Source of the DNA: an uncultured Flavobacteriaceae bacterium
GTDB lineage: Bacteria > Bacteroidota > Bacteroidia > Flavobacteriales > Flavobacteriaceae
Length of the DNA stretch: 64,000 bases
Assembly: GCA_943789455.1 (NCBI GenBank)
Contig: CALSUE010000007.1
Coordinates: 62,001 to 126,000 of the forward strand
Direction: 5' to 3'
Below, one piece after another: positions 17,332 to 29,063 of the stretch (position 1 is its first letter; every line of letters begins with the position of its first letter). The notes under the pieces were generated by a model. That model was not told the origin of the DNA. It searched no databases and saw nothing but the letters and a program-made list of their open reading frames with translations. The translations under genes and the position numbers were made by a program.

Positions 17332-19248
17332 CTAATCTACATTGTCATGAAGAAAAGAATTGTTAGACTTTAATTGAATGTCTTCATTGTCATCGGTAGC
17401 TAAACTCGTTTTAGATTTACTAATAGTTGAACCTGCATCATCTAAACTTATTCCTAACCTCTTATATGCTGGCTGACGCTCTATATCATCGATATTTTTA
17501 TTCAATTGATCTGTAAATTTATAATTGAATCCTTTCATTTTATTTCGTCTGTCCTCAGCCCGCTTTTGAAGTTCTGTAATGGTAAGACTTAATGGTGAAA
17601 CCTCTTCACTAGTTGCAGCTATTTCATTAATATCTGACTGTGGAAGTGATGTTTTTAATTCAAATTGAAGTTCCTCTTCAACCTCTTTTTCAGCTTTAGG
17701 TATAGAAGAGCTTTTACCAATAGTAGGCTGGATATCAAAATCTTCTAATATATGTTTCTTAAGAGAGGGCTCATCTTTTTCTAATATAATTTCTTGAGCA
17801 TCATTAACTTCTATATCTAAAATTTCTGATGTTAACTCAAAACGAGTAGTAACATCATCTATTTTACTTTCTTCATTAGTATTTAAAGGAAGATCAAATA
17901 ATAAGTCTGCTTGAATTTCTTGTGGCTCTTCAACAACTATTTCTTCAATTTGTGGTGTTGTGTTGGTGATAATAAAATCTTCTTCAGAAACAGCCTCAGA
18001 AAGAACCTCATCATAAATAACAACACTGTTTTTAATGAACTCAGAAGTAGGAATTAAATCCATTTGAACTTCATCGTTAATCTGTGAATTCTCAATTTCA
18101 TCGTCATCCTCCAAAACATGTATTATCTTCTTTTCAAAAGTACTATTTATCTCTTTTGTAGGACGAGATTTAGGGGCGTCATCACTTGAAAAGTCATACG
18201 TGGCTTTTTGTTCATCTTCTAGGGTATGAACTATTTTCTTTACCTCTGTGTTAATAATATTGTTTTGCTGATCAGCAGCAAATCCTGTAGCAACAATTGT
18301 AACAGCTATAGCGTCTCCTAACTCGTGATCTTCACCAATTCCCATGATAATATTGGCCTCAAAACCAGCCTCTGCTTGAATAAAATCATTTATCTCTCCA
18401 ATCTCATCAAGTGTTACTTCATTCACACCTGAAACAATTAATAATAAAACGTTTTTGGCACCTGTAATTTTGTTGTCGTTTAATAAAGGAGAATCTAATG
18501 CTTTTACAATTGCATTCTTAGCTCTAGAAGTACCCGATTCTTTTGCAGACCCCATAATGGCAGTTCCACTTTTAGAAAGTACAGTTTTTGCATCATGTAA
18601 ATCAATGTTTTGCTTGTAGTGGTGTGTTATTACCTCTGCAATACCTCTTGCCGCAGTAGACAATACCTCATCAGCCTTTGAAAACCCTGCTTTAAAACCA
18701 AGGTTTCCATATACTTCTCTTAATTTATTATTATTTATAACAATTAGGGAATCTACATTGTTTCTTAACTCATCTATTCCTACTTGGGCTTGATTAGATC
18801 GCATTCTTCCCTCAAACTGAAAAGGCATTGTAACAATTCCTACAGTAAGAATATCCATATCTTTCGCAACTTTAGCTATAATTGGTGCAGCTCCAGTACC
18901 TGTACCACCTCCCATTCCAGCTGTGATAAATACCATTTTAGTTTGGGTATTTAACATTTCTTGAATTTCCTTAATGCTCTCTTTTGCAGCTTGTTCTCCT
19001 ACCTCTGGATTGGCTCCGGCACCAAGCCCTGATGTTAAATCAACGCCTAATTGTATTTTATTTGGAATTGAACTGTTTTCTAAAGCTTGTGCATCTGTAT
19101 TACAGATAACAAAATCTACCCCTTTGATGTCTTGCTGATACATGTGATTAACAGCATTACTTCCTCCACCACCTACTCCAATTACCTTTATTGTATTGGA
19201 CTGTGATTTAGGCATATCAAATAAAATGTTATCGAATTCTGTACTCAT
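17332..19248 (-). CDS. ftsZ: cell division GTPase FtsZ with long C-terminal extension
   Basis: Tubulin-like GTPase that forms the division ring. The N-terminal nucleotide site [12 protein letters not shown] is near residues 25-36 and the tubulin signature GGGTGTG at 113-119; the GTPase domain ends near residue 330. About 300 further residues follow, far longer than in E. coli. They are acidic and Ile/Glu-rich, with two short repeats ([23 protein letters not shown]) and a conserved-looking end [12 protein letters not shown] and [10 protein letters not shown]. Long FtsZ tails are known in Bacteroidetes; the end probably holds the membrane-tether contact. It is the last gene of the dcw operon, 44 bases after ftsA. 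Confidence 0.97.
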   Translation of the reverse strand: MSTEFDNILFDMPKSQSNTIKVIGVGGGGSNAVNHMYQQDIKGVDFVICNTDAQALENSSIPNKIQLGVDLTSGLGAGANPEVGEQAAKESIKEIQEMLNTQTKMVFITAGMGGGTGTGAAPIIAKVAKDMDILTVGIVTMPFQFEGRMRSNQAQVGIDELRNNVDSLIVINNNKLREVYGNLGFKAGFSKADEVLSTAARGIAEVITHHYKQNIDLHDAKTVLSKSGTAIMGSAKESGTSRAKNAIVKALDSPLLNDNKITGAKNVLLLIVSGVNEVTLDEIGEINDFIQAEAGFEANIIMGIGEDHELGDAIAVTIVATGFAADQQNNIINTEVKKIVHTLEDEQKATYDFSSDDAPKSRPTKEINSTFEKKIIHVLEDDDEIENSQINDEVQMDLIPTSEFIKNSVVIYDEVLSEAVSEEDFIITNTTPQIEEIVVEEPQEIQADLLFDLPLNTNEESKIDDVTTRFELTSEILDIEVNDAQEIILEKDEPSLKKHILEDFDIQPTIGKSSSIPKAEKEVEEELQFELKTSLPQSDINEIAATSEEVSPLSLTITELQKRAEDRRNKMKGFNYKFTDQLNKNIDDIERQPAYKRLGISLDDAGSTISKSKTSLATDDNEDIQLKSNNSFLHDNVD

Positions 19249-19292
19249 AAAAATAACTTTTTTATGTTGTTTGTTTATATATTCTTTTCTAA

Positions 19293-20612
19293 TTACTCTG
19301 CGTTGTCTAAAAACTCCTTCAATCCGTCTGTAAACTTGTCAAAGAAAGATTTCTTTTTAATTTTAGGCTTGACCTCTAATTCTTGGCCTGTAAGCTCGTT
19401 ATTATTTTCTTCAGAAGCATTAACTTCTTCCTGCTCTTTCTCCTCTTTTGAATGATTTTCTAAACCTTTCATTAACAACCCTACTGCCGTTGCATATGAA
19501 GGACTAGACAAGTCATCATCAGAGTTTCCAGCTAGGTGTTCGTTAGGGTATCCTATTCTAGCATCCATTCCAGTAATATACTCTACTAATTGTCTCAAAT
19601 GCTTCAACTGAGACCCACCTCCTGTTAAAACAATTCCAGCAATTAATTTTCTTTTTTGTGTTTCATGACCATAATTTTTTATTTCTAAATAAACATGCTC
19701 TATAATTTCCTGTACTCTGGCGTGAATAATTTTAGAGAGATTTTTAAGCGTAATTTCTTTGGGCTCTCTCCCTCTTAGCCCTGGAATAGAAACTATTTCT
19801 GTTTCCTTATTTTCCCCTGGCCAAGCAGATCCAAATTTTATCTTTAACAACTCCGCTTGTTTTTCAATAATTGAGCATCCTTCTTTAATATCTTCTGTAA
19901 TCACATTTCCACCAAATGGAATAACAGCTGTATGACGAATAACACCATCTTTAAAAATTGCTAAGTCTGTTGTTCCTCCACCTATATCTATTAAAGCAAC
20001 ACCAGCCTCTTTTTCCTCCTGACTTAAAACTGCTGAAGCAGATGCTAGAGGCTCTAGGGTAATGTCTGATAAATCTAACCCTGCGCTTTTGACGCAACGT
20101 CCAATATTTCTTATGGAAGAAACTTGCCCTACAACGACATGAAAATTTGCTTCTAACCTACCCCCATACATCCCTATAGGTTCTTTAATTTCAGACTGAC
20201 TGTCTACTTTAAAATCTTGAGGCAGTACATGAATAATTTTCTCACCTGGCAGCATAACTAGTTTATGAACTTGATTTACTAGGTTTTCAATATCGTTTTC
20301 GTCTATAACTTCATCTGCATTTGATCTTGTTATGTAATCACTATGATGTAAACTTCTGATGTGTTGACCGGCGATACCTACAACAACATCTTCAATTTTT
20401 TGGCCAGACACACCCTCAGATTCTTCAACCGATTGTTGTATGGATTGAATGGTTTGGGTGATGTTACTCACTACACCTCTTTTTACTCCTAAACTTTTTG
20501 CCTTACCGATTCCTAAAACCTCAAGTTTTCCATATTCGTTTTTGAGGCCAATCATAGCCACAATCTTTGTTGTACCTATATCTAATCCAACGGCTATTTT
20601 ATTATTTTCCAT
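19293..20612 (-). CDS. ftsA: cell division protein FtsA
   Basis: Actin-like ATPase that tethers FtsZ to the membrane. The 439-aa chain begins with the phosphate-binding motif VGLDIGTTKIVAMIG. The 1C insert region, SHS2-like (about 85-160, VVVGIAGQHIRS), is followed by ALIDIGGGTTDLAIF and the adenosine motif GIVLTGGGSQLKHL. The C-terminus ends KKSFFDKFTDGLKEFLDN, a likely amphipathic membrane helix, preceded by an acidic linker. It overlaps ftsQ by 11 bases. Confidence 0.96.
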   Translation of the reverse strand: MENNKIAVGLDIGTTKIVAMIGLKNEYGKLEVLGIGKAKSLGVKRGVVSNITQTIQSIQQSVEESEGVSGQKIEDVVVGIAGQHIRSLHHSDYITRSNADEVIDENDIENLVNQVHKLVMLPGEKIIHVLPQDFKVDSQSEIKEPIGMYGGRLEANFHVVVGQVSSIRNIGRCVKSAGLDLSDITLEPLASASAVLSQEEKEAGVALIDIGGGTTDLAIFKDGVIRHTAVIPFGGNVITEDIKEGCSIIEKQAELLKIKFGSAWPGENKETEIVSIPGLRGREPKEITLKNLSKIIHARVQEIIEHVYLEIKNYGHETQKRKLIAGIVLTGGGSQLKHLRQLVEYITGMDARIGYPNEHLAGNSDDDLSSPSYATAVGLLMKGLENHSKEEKEQEEVNASEENNNELTGQELEVKPKIKKKSFFDKFTDGLKEFLDNAE

Positions 20613-21345
20613 ATCCTGTTATTTTTTCACCAACAACTTGATTGTGATATTTAATATTTATGGTTTTATATTTATGTATTGTACTGTCTAAAAACACTTT
20701 GCTATAAAACGCTTTTAACTTTTTTATTTTACTGTCTATTTCAGTCAAATCACCGAAATTAATTCTATAATTACCACTTCTAACAGTAAACATGTATTCA
20801 TTCTGAGCCTTTAATTCGATTCCAATAATTTCTTTACTTAAGAAGTTGTCTTCAACTATTTTATTAAGTAAAACAATTAGTCTAGAGACTTCATTTTTAT
20901 TGCTAATCCCTGTAATTACTGGAACTCTAGCTGAATAATTTTCAGAAATTGGAACTTTTACCGCCTGTGAATCAACATAGTAAGACGAATTACCATCAAG
21001 TATTCTAGCTATGGGCTCTCTTTGTTGAATTACTGTGTTTAGATTCCCATCTACTGTTATAAAAAGCGAAACTTTTTCAACATATGGGTTTTCTAAAACC
21101 TGTTCTTCTAACATGTATAAATCTATTACAGATTTTGCTTGTTTTTTTACTCTTGCATTGTTTTGTATTAACAATTTATTAACTATTTGTTCAGTTAAAA
21201 AATAAGGTTCTTTTGAATGGAATTTAACAACTGATTTAGTGATCATTTGTTGTGAATTTCTCTTGTTAGAAAAACCATATAAAAAACCTATTCCTCCCAG
21301 TAAAATTGGGAGAATAATGTATTTTAAGATTTTTTTTAACTTCAT
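20602..21345 (-). CDS. ftsQ: cell division protein FtsQ/DivIB
   Basis: A bitopic membrane protein of the divisome. It has a short cytosolic start (MKLKKILK), one membrane helix (YIILPILLGGIGFLYGF, residues 9-25), and a POTRA-like periplasmic region in which VIDLYMLEEQVLENPYVEKVSLFI is the recognisable part, followed by VIQQREPIARI and the beta domain to the end. Sequence similarity in this family is low; position between murC and ftsA and the topology give the call. Confidence 0.88.
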   Translation of the reverse strand: MKLKKILKYIILPILLGGIGFLYGFSNKRNSQQMITKSVVKFHSKEPYFLTEQIVNKLLIQNNARVKKQAKSVIDLYMLEEQVLENPYVEKVSLFITVDGNLNTVIQQREPIARILDGNSSYYVDSQAVKVPISENYSARVPVITGISNKNEVSRLIVLLNKIVEDNFLSKEIIGIELKAQNEYMFTVRSGNYRINFGDLTEIDSKIKKLKAFYSKVFLDSTIHKYKTINIKYHNQVVGEKITGYGK

Positions 21346-21350
21346 AATTT

Positions 21351-22688
21351 CTATGCTAGAATTAATTCTGTTTTAACATCCTTCACCATCTTTCCAATGT
21401 CTCCTGCACCCAACATTACCACAATAGTAGCCTCCGAATTTTTAATATCTTTTACTAAATTTTTTTTAGAAGTGATTTTTTTATTCTTGTTAAGAATTTT
21501 TTCTTGTAGCCATAAAGATGTAACCCCTTCAATTGGCAATTCTCTTGCTGGATAGATGTCCAACAATAATATTTCATCAAACTGAGCCAAAGCCAATGCA
21601 AAATCTTCGACAAAGTCTCTAGTTCTCGAAAATAGATGGGGCTGGAATACGACCACGTTTTTTTGTGATGGATAAAGCTCTTTAATAGAATCATAAACCA
21701 CATTAATTTCAGTTGGATGATGCGCGTAATCATCTATTAAAGTAAGTGTATCTGTTTTTATTTTATATGAAAAACGTCTCTCTACACCCTTAAAACTTCT
21801 TAGAGATTTTTTAATACTTTCTAGAGAAATTCCATAAGAATCTGCCATTGCTACAGCAGCTAATGCATTCATCATATTATGTTTCCCTGGTAATAAAAAT
21901 TCTATATCGGAAATATGGTTGTTTGGTGTTGTAACATCAAAAATATAATATCCGTCTGCACGTCTAATGTTTGAAATTTGATAATCTGCGTCTTCATTTA
22001 AAGCATAACTTAAGCCTTCAACACCTGTGCCTTTAGCAACAATTAAAACATCTGATACTTGATTGGCAAATTTTTTAAAAGAGTGTACCAATGAAGAATG
22101 CTCTCCGTAAATGTCTAAATGGTCTGCATCGGTAGAAGTTATACAGGCAATATTTGGTGATAATTGTAAAAAAGATTGATCAAACTCGTCTGCTTCTACA
22201 ACCGAAATCTTTTCAGCACCAAAAATTAAGTTAGAGTGATAGTTTTCAGAAATACCTCCTAAAAAACTTGTCGCTTTATAGGGCTGCATAATGTGTCCAA
22301 GTATCGCCGAAGTTGTTGTTTTTCCATGAGTCCCTGCAACTGCAAAACAAAAGGTGTTCTCAGTTATTAATCCTAAGACCTCTGCACGCTTCATGATTTG
22401 AAAACCTTGATCTCTGAAAAAATTTAGTTCTAAATGGTCAGACTTTACAGCTGGAGTAAAAACAACTAGTGTATTTTTTTTATTTTGAAATTTTTTTGGG
22501 ATTAACGCTACAGAATCATTAAAATGAATTTGAATTCCATTTTTTTCTAAATTAGATGTAACCTCAGTTTTAGTTTTATCATACCCCGCAACATGTTTTT
22601 CAATTTTAGAAAAATATCTAGCTAAAGCACTCATACCGATACCTCCAATACCAATAAAATAGACATTATGTATTTCTTTTAATCTCAA
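21351..22688 (-). CDS. murC: UDP-N-acetylmuramate--L-alanine ligase
   Basis: Adds L-Ala to UDP-MurNAc, the first amino-acid step of the peptidoglycan stem. The N-terminal UDP-binding motif [15 protein letters not shown] is at residues 9-23, the ATP loop GTHGKTTTS at 119-127, and the C-terminal [10 protein letters not shown] marks MurC. Length (445 aa) is normal. It overlaps murG by four bases and lies five bases before ftsQ, so translation in the operon is tightly coupled. Confidence 0.96.
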   Translation of the reverse strand: MRLKEIHNVYFIGIGGIGMSALARYFSKIEKHVAGYDKTKTEVTSNLEKNGIQIHFNDSVALIPKKFQNKKNTLVVFTPAVKSDHLELNFFRDQGFQIMKRAEVLGLITENTFCFAVAGTHGKTTTSAILGHIMQPYKATSFLGGISENYHSNLIFGAEKISVVEADEFDQSFLQLSPNIACITSTDADHLDIYGEHSSLVHSFKKFANQVSDVLIVAKGTGVEGLSYALNEDADYQISNIRRADGYYIFDVTTPNNHISDIEFLLPGKHNMMNALAAVAMADSYGISLESIKKSLRSFKGVERRFSYKIKTDTLTLIDDYAHHPTEINVVYDSIKELYPSQKNVVVFQPHLFSRTRDFVEDFALALAQFDEILLLDIYPARELPIEGVTSLWLQEKILNKNKKITSKKNLVKDIKNSEATIVVMLGAGDIGKMVKDVKTELILA

Positions 22689-23785
22689 AAATCTACTAAT
22701 TTTTCTACTTGATTTATAATTTTATGTGTTGCATTTGGTAATGCTAATTCTTTTATATTTTGACTTAAACTCTCCTGCTTTCCCTCATCTTTTAAAAGTG
22801 TTTCAAAAACAATAGGAAACGTCTCTAATTCATTTTCTTTTAACAAAATTGCACCGTGTTTTTCTGCTATTGATTTTGCATTTTTTGTTTGATGATCTTC
22901 AGCAACATTTGGTGAAGGAATAAAAATACTTGGTTTACCTACGATACACAATTCAGAAACAGAACTAGCACCTGCTCTCGAAATAATGATATCTGCTGCT
23001 GCATACGCCAAATCCATTTTATTAATAAATGCATGAATATGAACATTTTCTTTTTGAGCATATTTTTTATACTCATCATAATATAATGTACCACATTGCC
23101 ATAGTAACTGAATATTATGTTCTTTGAAAAAAGAAATATTCTTTTCAATTAATTCATTTATTTTTCTGGCTCCTAAACTTCCACCCAACACAAGTACAGT
23201 TGTTGTTTTTACTTTTAATTTAAAAAGTTTGTGGGCCTCTTGAACCTTATCTTTTTGATGAATATTCAATAAACTCGCCCTCACTGGGTTACCTGTTTTT
23301 ACGATTTTTTCCTTTGGAAAAAATCGCTCTAATCCCTCGTAAGCAACACAAATTACAGAAGCTTTCTTACTAAGTAATTTATTGGTTATTCCAGGATATG
23401 AATTCTGCTCTTGAATTAATGTTGGAATTTTTTTCATGGTTGCCATAATTAATGTTGGACCACTTGCAAAACCTCCTGTTCCAATAACTAGGTCTGGCTT
23501 GAATTTTCTAATTATTTTTCCTGCTTTCAATAAACTATACACGAGTTTACATGGAAATAATAAATTCTTTAAGGTTAATTTTCTTTGAATTCCAGAAATC
23601 CATAATCCAATAATTTGATATCCTGCTTGAGGAACTTTTTCCATTTCCATTTTATCCTTGGCTCCAACAAAAAGAAATTTTGTTTCTGGATATCTAACCT
23701 TTAATTCATTTGCAATAGCAATTGCGGGATAAATATGCCCTCCTGTTCCACCTCCACTAATAAGAATGTTAATCGATTGCTTCAT
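22685..23785 (-). CDS. murG: undecaprenyldiphospho-muramoylpentapeptide GlcNAc transferase
   Basis: Converts lipid I to lipid II on the cytosolic face of the membrane. The glycine-rich entry [20 protein letters not shown] is at residues 9-28, the second glycine loop [16 protein letters not shown] near 200, and the donor site [25 protein letters not shown] follows. Length (366 aa) is standard. It overlaps ftsW by 17 bases and murC by four. Confidence 0.96.
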   Translation of the reverse strand: MKQSINILISGGGTGGHIYPAIAIANELKVRYPETKFLFVGAKDKMEMEKVPQAGYQIIGLWISGIQRKLTLKNLLFPCKLVYSLLKAGKIIRKFKPDLVIGTGGFASGPTLIMATMKKIPTLIQEQNSYPGITNKLLSKKASVICVAYEGLERFFPKEKIVKTGNPVRASLLNIHQKDKVQEAHKLFKLKVKTTTVLVLGGSLGARKINELIEKNISFFKEHNIQLLWQCGTLYYDEYKKYAQKENVHIHAFINKMDLAYAAADIIISRAGASSVSELCIVGKPSIFIPSPNVAEDHQTKNAKSIAEKHGAILLKENELETFPIVFETLLKDEGKQESLSQNIKELALPNATHKIINQVEKLVDF

Positions 23786-24956
23786 GTAAAATATCTAAAG
23801 GATTATCATCTAAAATTGTTTCTTCTGTTTCTGTCTTCGATGCACTAACACTTAAAATCATTCCCAAAGCAAAGCATGTCATCCAAATAGAGGTACCTCC
23901 ACTACTAATTAGTGGTAAGGTTTGACCTGTTACGGGAAATAAATTTGTAGCAACTGCCATATTTATTCCAGCTTGAAATATGATGGGTAACCCAACCCCA
24001 ACTACAAGTAAGGTTCCAAATATTGTTGTCGCTTTTTTAACGATTATAAATATTCTAAACAATAACAAGAAGTAGACAAATACTATGAGAGCGGCTCCCA
24101 CCAATCCGTATTCTTCAACTATAATCGCATAAATAAAATCTGAAGATGATTGTGGTAGGAAATTTTTCTGAATACTTTTTCCTGGTCCTTTTCCTAAAAT
24201 ACCTCCAGTAGCAATTGCTATTTTTGCTTTCTCAACCTGGTATGCTTCTTGACCATCTGAATTAGAAAAATTTTCTATTCTATTTCCCCATGTATTTACC
24301 CTGTTAGGCATGGCATCTGGAAATGCTTTTGCTATTAAAATAAATAGTGCCAACACTACAAATCCTGCGCCTAAAATATACCCAATGTATTTAAGTGGAT
24401 AACCACCAATAAAGGCCACAATTAAAATCATAGAAAATATGATGGCTGTAGTAGAGAAGTTTGCGGGTAGTATGAGCATTAAGATTAAAGCAACAGGCAC
24501 CCATAATTGTATTAAACTTTCTTTAAAAATAATTTTTAAATCTTTATTTTTAGCTAAATATCTTGCAGTATAAACCATTAATACAAGGCCTGCAAGTGTA
24601 GAGGTTTGAAAACCCACTCCTATAAATGGAATTCTAATCCATCTACTTGCATAAGCACCCCCTATGGTTGTTCCTTGAGCTAATGTGTAAATTAATAAGA
24701 AAAAAACGACGGGTAAAAGTAATACTGAGCCTCCACTAAAATACCTGTAAGGAATTTTATGAACTGCATAAATGATTGCAAATCCCATAATTAATAAAAC
24801 AACATGCTTTACCAAGTACCCTAGAGTAGAGCCTCCAACAATACTAACTAAGTTTGCGCTAGCACTATAAACGGGCATAAATGAAAATAACGCTAAGATG
24901 GCTACCAAAGCCCAAATAGTTCTATCTCCTTTTATATGTTTAAAAATTCCTTTCAC
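23769..24956 (-). CDS. ftsW: peptidoglycan glycosyltransferase FtsW (SEDS family)
   Basis: Polytopic membrane protein that polymerises lipid II at the septum together with FtsI. About nine to ten hydrophobic segments are visible over 395 aa. SEDS features include [26 protein letters not shown], the periplasmic loop with [21 protein letters not shown] and [25 protein letters not shown], and the C-terminal [22 protein letters not shown]. It starts 44 bases after murD and overlaps murG. Confidence 0.95.
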   Translation of the reverse strand: MKGIFKHIKGDRTIWALVAILALFSFMPVYSASANLVSIVGGSTLGYLVKHVVLLIMGFAIIYAVHKIPYRYFSGGSVLLLPVVFFLLIYTLAQGTTIGGAYASRWIRIPFIGVGFQTSTLAGLVLMVYTARYLAKNKDLKIIFKESLIQLWVPVALILMLILPANFSTTAIIFSMILIVAFIGGYPLKYIGYILGAGFVVLALFILIAKAFPDAMPNRVNTWGNRIENFSNSDGQEAYQVEKAKIAIATGGILGKGPGKSIQKNFLPQSSSDFIYAIIVEEYGLVGAALIVFVYFLLLFRIFIIVKKATTIFGTLLVVGVGLPIIFQAGINMAVATNLFPVTGQTLPLISSGGTSIWMTCFALGMILSVSASKTETEETILDDNPLDILHEAID

Positions 24957-25000
24957 CTACCTCTATTGTTTCTGCAAAAGCAGAGTTTTATATAAATTAA

Positions 25001-26335
25001 TTACAAGCTTCTAACAGCACTTTTAAATTGACGTCCTCTATCTTCATAGTTCTCAAACAAATCAAAACTTGCACAAGCAGGAGATAGCAAAACGGTATCA
25101 CCTGGTTGAGATAATTTGTATGCAACTTTAACGGCTTCCTCTGCTCCTGCAGTTTCAATCATCATATCTACTACGTTATAAAAAATAGCCTTTAATTTTT
25201 CATTGTCTTCACCTAAGCAAACAATAGCTTTTACTTTCTCTCTAACTAGAGGTAAAAGATCTTCATAATCGTTTCCTTTATCTACACCTCCAACAATCCA
25301 AACTGTAGATTGCTCCATACACTCTAATGCATAGAATGTAGCGTTAACGTTCGTAGCTTTTGAATCATTAATGAATTGAACACCATTCACTTTTTGCACA
25401 TTCTCCAATCGATGTTCAGCACCTTCAAAATTGGCCAAACTATCTTTTATTGACTGACTTCTTACATTTAACAATTGAGATGCCAATGCTCCTGCCATAG
25501 TGTTTTTTACATTATGTTTTCCTTGTAATTTTAGATTAGATATACTCATACTAAATTCTTCTTTATTTAATTTTATTACTATTGTATCTTCTTTTAAAAA
25601 TGCCCCATTATTAACTTCTTTTTGTATTGAAAAAGGAATTAATTGAGCCTTAATTTTGTGATTTTTTATCCATTTATTAATTGTGACGTCATCTGCATCA
25701 TATATCAAAAAATCATCTTTTGTTTGATTTTTTGTGATTCTAAATTTTGAAGCAACATACTTATTGAAATCATTCGCATATCGATCTAAATGATCAGGAC
25801 TAATATTGGTTATCATCGCGATATGGGGTCTGAAATTTATGATTCCATCTAATTGAAAACTACTCAACTCTATCACATAACTGTCAAAGTTTTGTTCTGA
25901 AACTTGTTGAGCAAAACTCCTTCCAATATTGCCTGCAATACCAACATTTAAATTTGCTGCCTTTAGCAGGTGATTTGTTATGAGTGAAGTCGTTGTTTTC
26001 CCATTCGATCCTGTAATGCCAATAATAGTGGCATTCGTGTAATAAGACGCAAACTCAATTTCAGAAATTACTGAAACTTTTTTTGCTGTTAAGTCCCTAA
26101 CAATAGGGACATTATCAGGAATGCCAGGGCTTTTAACAACTAAATCAGCATTTAAAACTATAGGTTCTGAATGTTGATGCTCTTCAAAATTTATTTCATG
26201 ATGTAAAAGAACTTTTTTATATTTTTTTGCAATACTTCCGCTGTCTGAAACAAAAACCTCATATCCTTTTTGTTTTCCCAAAATAGCAGCTCCTACACCA
26301 CTTTCTCCTCCACCAAGTATGACTAATCTTTTCAT
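25001..26335 (-). CDS. murD: UDP-N-acetylmuramoylalanine--D-glutamate ligase
   Basis: Adds D-Glu to UDP-MurNAc-L-Ala. The N-terminus MKRLVILGGGESGVGAAIL is a dinucleotide-like UDP-binding fold; the ATP loop GITGSNGKTTTS is at residues 106-117; NDSKATNVNATFYAL is the MurD-type C-terminal signature, and LLSPACASFDLFENYEDRG closes the protein. Length is 444 aa. It lies between mraY and ftsW. Confidence 0.96.
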   Translation of the reverse strand: MKRLVILGGGESGVGAAILGKQKGYEVFVSDSGSIAKKYKKVLLHHEINFEEHQHSEPIVLNADLVVKSPGIPDNVPIVRDLTAKKVSVISEIEFASYYTNATIIGITGSNGKTTTSLITNHLLKAANLNVGIAGNIGRSFAQQVSEQNFDSYVIELSSFQLDGIINFRPHIAMITNISPDHLDRYANDFNKYVASKFRITKNQTKDDFLIYDADDVTINKWIKNHKIKAQLIPFSIQKEVNNGAFLKEDTIVIKLNKEEFSMSISNLKLQGKHNVKNTMAGALASQLLNVRSQSIKDSLANFEGAEHRLENVQKVNGVQFINDSKATNVNATFYALECMEQSTVWIVGGVDKGNDYEDLLPLVREKVKAIVCLGEDNEKLKAIFYNVVDMMIETAGAEEAVKVAYKLSQPGDTVLLSPACASFDLFENYEDRGRQFKSAVRSL

Positions 26336-26371
26336 TATTTATCGCTTCCTATATTCTTAGGAATGGTACTA

Positions 26372-27598
26372 CTATCTTAATTTTAATGTTACTATTGTGA
26401 ATACGGCTAATAGAATTCCTACAATCCAAAAACGGACTACAATTTTACTCTCGTGATAACCAGATTTTTGATAATGATGATGTAATGGTGACATTTTAAA
26501 AATTCGTCTTCCTTCACCATATTTTTTTCGTGTGTATTTGAAATATGAAACTTGTAGAATTACAGATAAATTTTCTATAACAAAAATTCCAGCAAGAATG
26601 GGCAATAGCAATTCTTTACGTATAGAGATAGCTATTACCGCTATAATTCCTCCTATAGTTAAACTTCCTGTATCTCCCATAAAAACTTGAGCGGGATAGG
26701 TATTATACCATAAAAAACCTATTAAAGCGCCAGCAAAAGCCAATATATAAACGGTCATTTCACCAGAATTTGGAATGTACATGACATCTAAATAATCTGA
26801 AAAAATAATATTCCCTGACACCCAAGCAAAAAGCCCTAAAACAACAACTATAATTGCTGATGAGCCTGTAGCTAAACCATCAATTCCATCTGTAAGATTG
26901 GCACCATTAGAAAAAGCCGCAATAATGAAAATTGTGACAAATATGAAGACTATCCACCCGTATTTTTCATGTCCTTCGCCTAGAAAACTTAAAACACTAG
27001 AGTAGTCTAATTCATTATTTTTAAAGAACGGAACAGTTGTTTTTGTTGATTTATGAGCCTCACCAAAAACTTGTCGTTTCCCATCTTGTTGAACTATTTG
27101 TTGGGCAATTGGCAACTGCTCCTTAATGGTTACATTATCATTAAAATAAAGTATAGAACCTACTATTAAACCCAAGCCTACTTGACCTAAGATTTTAAAT
27201 TTACCTTGTAGGCCTGATTTGTCTTTTTTGAATACCTTAATATAATCATCTAAAAACCCTATTAAACCCATCCAAATGGTTGTTATCAATAGGATGATGA
27301 TATAAATGTTAGTTAACTTTGTAAGAAGTAAAACAGGAATTAATGTTGAAAAAATGATGATAATTCCTCCCATGGTTGGAGTCCCTGCTTTTTGAATTTG
27401 ACCCTCTAAACCCAAATCTCTTATACTTTCCCCAACTTGCTGTTTTCTTAAGAAATTGATGATTCTTTTTCCGAAAATAGAAGATACTAATAACGCTAAA
27501 ATAAAAGCTGTAGCAGCTCTAAATGTAATAAATTGAAATAGTCCTGCTCCAGGAAAATTAAAATGTGTTTCTAAGTAATCAAATAAATAATAAAGCAT
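26372..27598 (-). CDS. mraY: phospho-N-acetylmuramoyl-pentapeptide transferase
   Basis: Transfers phospho-MurNAc-pentapeptide to undecaprenyl phosphate, forming lipid I in the membrane. The Mg-binding and catalytic motifs are present: [17 protein letters not shown], the [15 protein letters not shown] loop near residue 230, [10 protein letters not shown], and the [19 protein letters not shown] end. About ten membrane segments are visible. It has an extra soluble stretch (about 155-195, [17 protein letters not shown]) inserted after the fourth segment, which makes it longer (408 aa) than the E. coli protein. Confidence 0.96.
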   Translation of the reverse strand: MLYYLFDYLETHFNFPGAGLFQFITFRAATAFILALLVSSIFGKRIINFLRKQQVGESIRDLGLEGQIQKAGTPTMGGIIIIFSTLIPVLLLTKLTNIYIIILLITTIWMGLIGFLDDYIKVFKKDKSGLQGKFKILGQVGLGLIVGSILYFNDNVTIKEQLPIAQQIVQQDGKRQVFGEAHKSTKTTVPFFKNNELDYSSVLSFLGEGHEKYGWIVFIFVTIFIIAAFSNGANLTDGIDGLATGSSAIIVVVLGLFAWVSGNIIFSDYLDVMYIPNSGEMTVYILAFAGALIGFLWYNTYPAQVFMGDTGSLTIGGIIAVIAISIRKELLLPILAGIFVIENLSVILQVSYFKYTRKKYGEGRRIFKMSPLHHHYQKSGYHESKIVVRFWIVGILLAVFTIVTLKLR

Positions 27599-27599
27599 G

Positions 27600-29063
27600 C
27601 TATTTTTTTAAAAGATTAAAATATTTTTTCACTTCCACCAAGTCGTCAAAATAAAATTGTTCTCCATTGATTTCCTGATAATTTTCGTGGCCTTTACCTG
27701 CGATTAATAAAATATCTCCAGCTTCTGAAAATTTACAAGCAGTCTTAATGGCTTGTCTTCGATCTGATATGGTTATTGTTTTTATTAAGTTCTCTTCAGA
27801 GACTCCTAATTCCATCTCCTCCAATATAGTTTCTGGATTTTCTGTTCTAGGATTATCGGAAGTGAAAATTGATTGTGTACTTAATTGAGAGGCGATATGA
27901 GCCATTTTAGGTCTTTTTGTTTTATCTCTATTACCCCCACAACCAACAACTGTGATTAATTTTTCAGTAGCTTTTCTAATATCATTAATTGTCTCTAATA
28001 CATTTTTTAAAGCATCAGGTGTATGAGCATAATCTACTATAGCAATCACTCCAGTATCTGTAACAAAATGTTCAAATCGCCCACTTACACTTTCTAATTG
28101 ACTTACAATTGTTAATGCTTCTAACTTGTCCATACCCAATTCATAGGCAGTACCAATGATCGCTGCTAAATTGTAGGCATTAAAATTTCCAATTAATTTT
28201 GTCCAAACCTCTACACCATTTATGGACAACAAGGTTCCTGAAAAACTTTTTTCAATGATTTTGGCCTTATAATCTGCTAAAGTTTTTAAAGCATATGTTC
28301 TTTTTTTAGCTTTAGTATTTTGTAACATTACCGCACCATTCTTATCATCTAAATTTGTTAATGCAAATGCTGTTTTAGGTAAAGCATCAAAAAATATTTT
28401 CTTTACATCTCTGTAGGAAGCAAATGAGTTGTGATAATCTAAATGATCATGAGAAAGGTTCGTAAAAATTCCACCTGAAAAATCTAATCCTGCAGTTCTT
28501 TTTTGATGAATTCCGTGAGAGCTAACTTCCATAAAACAATGCGTTACCCCTTGAACAACCATTTGATTCAAATAATTATTTATCGTTACAGAATCTGGAG
28601 TTGTATGTGTACTTTCATATGCAATTGTATCTACTAGAATCTGAACCGTAGATAAAAGACCTACTTTGAAGCCAGCTTTTTTATGAAGTTGATACAACAA
28701 AGAAGCTATGGTTGTTTTTCCGTTAGTTCCCGTAACCCCTATAAGTTTTAATTTTGATGATGGATTATCATAAAAATTTGAGGCTATGATTGCTAAAGAA
28801 GTATTTGAATCATCTACTTGAATAAAAGTTATGTTATCCTGTTTTTTTTCTGGTAATACTTCACAAATAACTGAGGTTGCACCCAATTGAATTGCTTTAT
28901 CTATAAACAAGTGACCATCTACTGAAACTCCTTTTTGAGCAACAAATAATGAACCTTCTTTTACTGCTCTAGAATCAAAGTCTATTTGAGATATTTCTAA
29001 ATTGGTATCTCCGTAAATCGTATTTACAGAAACTTTATACAATATGTCTTTTAATAACTTCAA
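27600..29063 (-). CDS. murE: UDP-MurNAc-tripeptide synthetase, meso-DAP type
   Basis: Adds the third stem residue. The ATP loop [10 protein letters not shown] is at residues 109-118, [13 protein letters not shown] contacts the substrate, and [15 protein letters not shown] is conserved. The DNPR motif at 403-406 ([10 protein letters not shown]) is the marker for meso-diaminopimelate specificity, so the wall is expected to be of the DAP type. Length 487 aa. The gene abuts ftsI with no spacer and mraY with one base. Confidence 0.96.
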   Translation of the reverse strand: MKLLKDILYKVSVNTIYGDTNLEISQIDFDSRAVKEGSLFVAQKGVSVDGHLFIDKAIQLGATSVICEVLPEKKQDNITFIQVDDSNTSLAIIASNFYDNPSSKLKLIGVTGTNGKTTIASLLYQLHKKAGFKVGLLSTVQILVDTIAYESTHTTPDSVTINNYLNQMVVQGVTHCFMEVSSHGIHQKRTAGLDFSGGIFTNLSHDHLDYHNSFASYRDVKKIFFDALPKTAFALTNLDDKNGAVMLQNTKAKKRTYALKTLADYKAKIIEKSFSGTLLSINGVEVWTKLIGNFNAYNLAAIIGTAYELGMDKLEALTIVSQLESVSGRFEHFVTDTGVIAIVDYAHTPDALKNVLETINDIRKATEKLITVVGCGGNRDKTKRPKMAHIASQLSTQSIFTSDNPRTENPETILEEMELGVSEENLIKTITISDRRQAIKTACKFSEAGDILLIAGKGHENYQEINGEQFYFDDLVEVKKYFNLLKK

